A stretch of 64,000 nt of DNA, taken from an uncultured Coriobacteriales bacterium (GTDB lineage: Bacteria; Actinomycetota; Coriobacteriia; Coriobacteriales; UMGS124). The DNA is taken from assembly GCA_934636245.1 (NCBI GenBank), contig CAKUAI010000011.1, positions 1-64,000 on the forward strand, written 5' to 3'. How positions within the stretch are numbered: position 1 is the first letter of the stretch; each line of letters begins with the position of its first letter. The position numbers and the translations under genes were made by a program. Below the pieces are notes generated by a model. It was not told the DNA's origin. It was given only the letters and a program-made list of their open reading frames with translations, and did no database searches. This document shows, piece by piece, positions 62,034-64,000 of this stretch.

Positions 62034-62353
62034 GCCAAGAGGCCCTGCCGGTCGATGGAGCTATGGCGGTGTCGTAGTCATCGGCGTACCCGTTGAACTC
62101 TATGGGCTCCCCAACGGGGAATGCGCTTGAACATGCTGCCGCTCGATGTGCTCCATCTCCCGCCTGCCGGTTTGGCCGTTTTCGTCTTGCTCGTGACGGC
62201 GGGCGCTGTGGGCGGTTTCATTACCGTCATGGTGCCCGACCTGCATCAGCCTACCGATGAGATCTGCTCTCTTGCGACCCGCGTGTGCGCCAGCCACCAC
62301 GAGGTGCGCGAGCTGCTGCAAGCGGGGAGCTGTAGGGCTGTTTTCAGTCCGTG
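62034..62353. other. Gap with no supported gene
   Basis: A plus-strand frame (62121-62417) has one hydrophobic segment but runs antisense into the ATPase gene and lacks family features. Probably IS-related debris. Confidence 0.4.
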
Positions 62354-63508
62354 CTATACATCCCATTCTTGCGCCAAGTCTACCTGTGGGCTGCCTGCGG
62401 GGGTCTTTAAGACATAGCCGCGCAGGTATGGGACGTTAAATCGCACGAACCCCCGTTTGACGGACAGGATGACTCCCTCATCGAGGAGGCTTTGGCGATA
62501 GGGCGCGGCCTGCTGGGGGCTTTTCCCCATGGCCCGTGCGATGTCGCCTGTCTTGGCGACATGCGTCTTGTCCATGACGCTTGCGACGGCGCGCAAATAG
62601 GCGAGCTCGCCCTCGCTCATGGCATCGAGCAAGGGCTGCAACGACCGCCTCTCGTATGTCGAAAGGACAACAGGGTAGATGATTTCGACATCGGGCAGCG
62701 TGAGGCGGTACTTTCCCCGTTGCTCATGCTGGTCGGCGTATTCGACCGAATAGTATCCCAGCAGCTGAGTCATGTAGGGATGCCCGCTGCTGAGTGAGAC
62801 AAGTTTGTTGAGGGCGTCGCTTTCGATGGACAGGTTCTTTACGCCGACAAAAGCCTCGGCGAGCGCGTTCGAAACTTCTTCGCGCGTGAAAAGGCCGAGC
62901 TCTTCGTGCGCGCAGCGGCGCATATAGGTGCACCCATCGTGATGGATGATTCTGTCATACGCCATTGGTAGTCCGGCGATGACGAGCACCACGTCATGGC
63001 CTTTGCGCGAGGCCATCTGAAAGGCACCGCAGATGCGCGACACATCGTCAAGCGGCACCTTTTGAATTTCGTCAATCGATATGAACAGACCTTTGGAGGC
63101 TTTCTCGCATGTAGCAAGCATGAGCGTGTCCAAGTCATCGACTGTGTAATGGGCCGTTTTCGTTGTACCAGAACCGCCCGCGCTTGCGCCTGAGCCTAGG
63201 ATATTGATGCTCACCTGGGGCTCGATTGTTGTGGACTGCGTGTCGGCGTGGGCAAGTTGGCGAAATAGCGAGTTGAGGGCGTTTTCGGCATTTACGTCGA
63301 TGGTTTTCCAGCCTTTGTCGCGAGCACATTGGGAGAGATGTTCGACGAGGGTCGTTTTCCCGCAACCGCGCGTGCCGGTCACAAAGAGGGCACGGTCCTC
63401 GCTGCCACGTACGTCCAAGCCACGTTCAAAACGTTCTATCAGGGGTTTCCTGCCGAAGAAGAATCCGGGTTTTCCGCCGAAAATGGGCGTGAACGGGTTG
63501 TTGAACAT
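62354..63508 (-). CDS. Stand-alone AAA-type ATPase
   Basis: 384 residues from the ATG at 63508 (MFNNPFTPIFG); an ATG at 63520 would add four residues and contains the GGAGGG. Walker A is FVTGTRGCGKTTLV (about 45-58), Walker B is GLFISIDEIQKVP (about 145). A GLP sensor (VIAGLPMAYDR), an SSGHPYMTQLLG lid segment and a C-terminal winged helix (TGDIARAMGKSPQQAAPY) follow, as in orc1/cdc6-like bacterial ATPases often annotated as ATP-binding proteins. The role is unknown. Third stand-alone ATPase of this window. Confidence 0.8.
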   Translation of the reverse strand: MFNNPFTPIFGGKPGFFFGRKPLIERFERGLDVRGSEDRALFVTGTRGCGKTTLVEHLSQCARDKGWKTIDVNAENALNSLFRQLAHADTQSTTIEPQVSINILGSGASAGGSGTTKTAHYTVDDLDTLMLATCEKASKGLFISIDEIQKVPLDDVSRICGAFQMASRKGHDVVLVIAGLPMAYDRIIHHDGCTYMRRCAHEELGLFTREEVSNALAEAFVGVKNLSIESDALNKLVSLSSGHPYMTQLLGYYSVEYADQHEQRGKYRLTLPDVEIIYPVVLSTYERRSLQPLLDAMSEGELAYLRAVASVMDKTHVAKTGDIARAMGKSPQQAAPYRQSLLDEGVILSVKRGFVRFNVPYLRGYVLKTPAGSPQVDLAQEWDV

Positions 63509-63564
63509 ACTGCCCTCCATAGCTGAGTATCGCTCTTGTATGGAATATAGGCTAGATGTTGTAA

Positions 63565-64000
63565 TTAAATCAATATATAAATATAAAAATAGAAAGAAGT
63601 ATAAGGAGTATAAGAAGTATATGAGGAAGCAACCAATATATAGGTCGCTCCCCCATAGTAGACATCGCTGCTGTGTGTACTGTCGTTCGCTTCAAGGTGT
63701 CTGCTGCTGGTTTGCTTCGCTGCGAGCGTCTCGCCCACGTAGTAGTCGGTGGCGGCCACGGTGGAGCAGCTGGCGTAGGACAACGTCGTCAGCGCGCCGC
63801 AGGTATACAGGCCGGGAATTTTGGCTCCCTCGGTGTCGAGCGCCTGGTTGTTGGGACCCACCATGAGGCCTCCGGAGGTCTTGTAGCGTATGGCGTTGAG
63901 CTTGAGCGCGTGGTAGGGCGGCTGCAGCGAGTTGAGCCAGGCCGTCTTGCCGAAGGCCTTGCCCTCGCCAGCCTCCACGTAGCCGTCGTACTCCTCGAAC
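63565..64000 (-). CDS. FAD-dependent flavoprotein, C-terminal part with aberrant tail (5' end outside window)
   Basis: The frame is open to the window end. It has the C-terminal FAD strand and loop YKTSGGLMVGPNNQALDTEG and IPGLYTCGALTTLSYASCS. Family members normally end a few residues after the GETLAA-like helix. Here the frame runs on for about 45 residues through low-complexity AT-rich DNA (YTSYTPYTSFYFYIYI) before a stop at 63565. The normal stop seems lost by a deletion or recombination at the right end of the ATPase locus. Confidence 0.7.
   Translation of the reverse strand, partial: FEEYDGYVEAGEGKAFGKTAWLNSLQPPYHALKLNAIRYKTSGGLMVGPNNQALDTEGAKIPGLYTCGALTTLSYASCSTVAATDYYVGETLAAKQTSSRHLEANDSTHSSDVYYGGATYILVASSYTSYTPYTSFYFYIYILI

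Noticed and set aside
62121..62417. A holin-like frame with one hydrophobic segment
   Set aside because: It runs into the antisense of the ATPase gene, has no phage context and no good ribosome site.

Overview
This window looks like chromosomal DNA of a gut or oral Coriobacteriia, most likely Eggerthellaceae. The evidence is the high GC content, the many Tat-exported flavoprotein reductases of the fumarate-reductase type, and the matching set of multi-membrane-span LuxR regulators. Both families are strongly expanded in that lineage. I cannot name a species from the sequence alone.

Reductase array. I count 14 flavoprotein genes or gene parts: 931-2463, 7760-9199, 10427-12331, 12680-14350, 16385-18064, 19132-20388, 20463-22115, 26882-28474, 48754-50397, 50518-52127 (frameshifted), 53038-54711, 54788-56419, 60083-61738 and a cut-off one at 63565-64000. 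Every visible N-terminus has a Tat-type signal. None carries a CXXCH heme motif. Only 10427-12331 has its own C-terminal FMN-binding domain, so the others must receive electrons from partners outside the window. Seven intact LuxR-type regulators with about twelve predicted membrane spans sit beside them (2740, 6009, 14487, 22341, 46978, 56529, 58323), mostly divergent from a flavoprotein. Three LysR regulators also lie next to flavoproteins (9352, 18098, 25645). Each local unit therefore looks like one exported reductase plus its own regulator, probably for one electron acceptor each.

Other genes. At the left edge is a partial NdpA-like nucleoid protein. A HipBA toxin-antitoxin pair lies at 4280-5834, a secreted Big2/CUB-like/PASTA protein at 23957-25339, and a stand-alone ATPase divergent from an SNF2 helicase at 28716-33587. 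The 39.5-46.8 kb stretch holds a flavodoxin, a macro-domain protein, a second stand-alone ATPase, a VWA protein, a lipid kinase and an MFS transporter. An orphan HicB is at 52369 and a third ATPase at 62354.

Accessory island, 33.6-39.4 kb. Here base composition changes. An AT-rich stretch at 33.83-34.45 kb carries ACG(T) motifs spaced at almost exactly 10 bp, one helical turn. It lies directly upstream of a gene for a helix-turn-helix plus coiled-coil protein with a tryptophan-containing C-terminal tail. Then follow an IS200/AraC fossil chimera, an acetyltransferase broken by a stop codon, a protein with two winged-helix-like segments, and a second ACG-rich stretch. I read this as a plasmid-derived replicon or centromere-like locus. 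It is the strongest candidate for something undescribed.

Other structural signals include a dispersed 88-89 bp element between genes at 46828 and 58175, a duplicated piece of a LuxR gene directly behind a flavoprotein stop codon (2466-2520), a flavoprotein without its capping domain (19132-20388), a decayed LuxR domain at 41766-41927, and likely operators in front of hipBA, the ATPase/SNF2 pair and the second ATPase.
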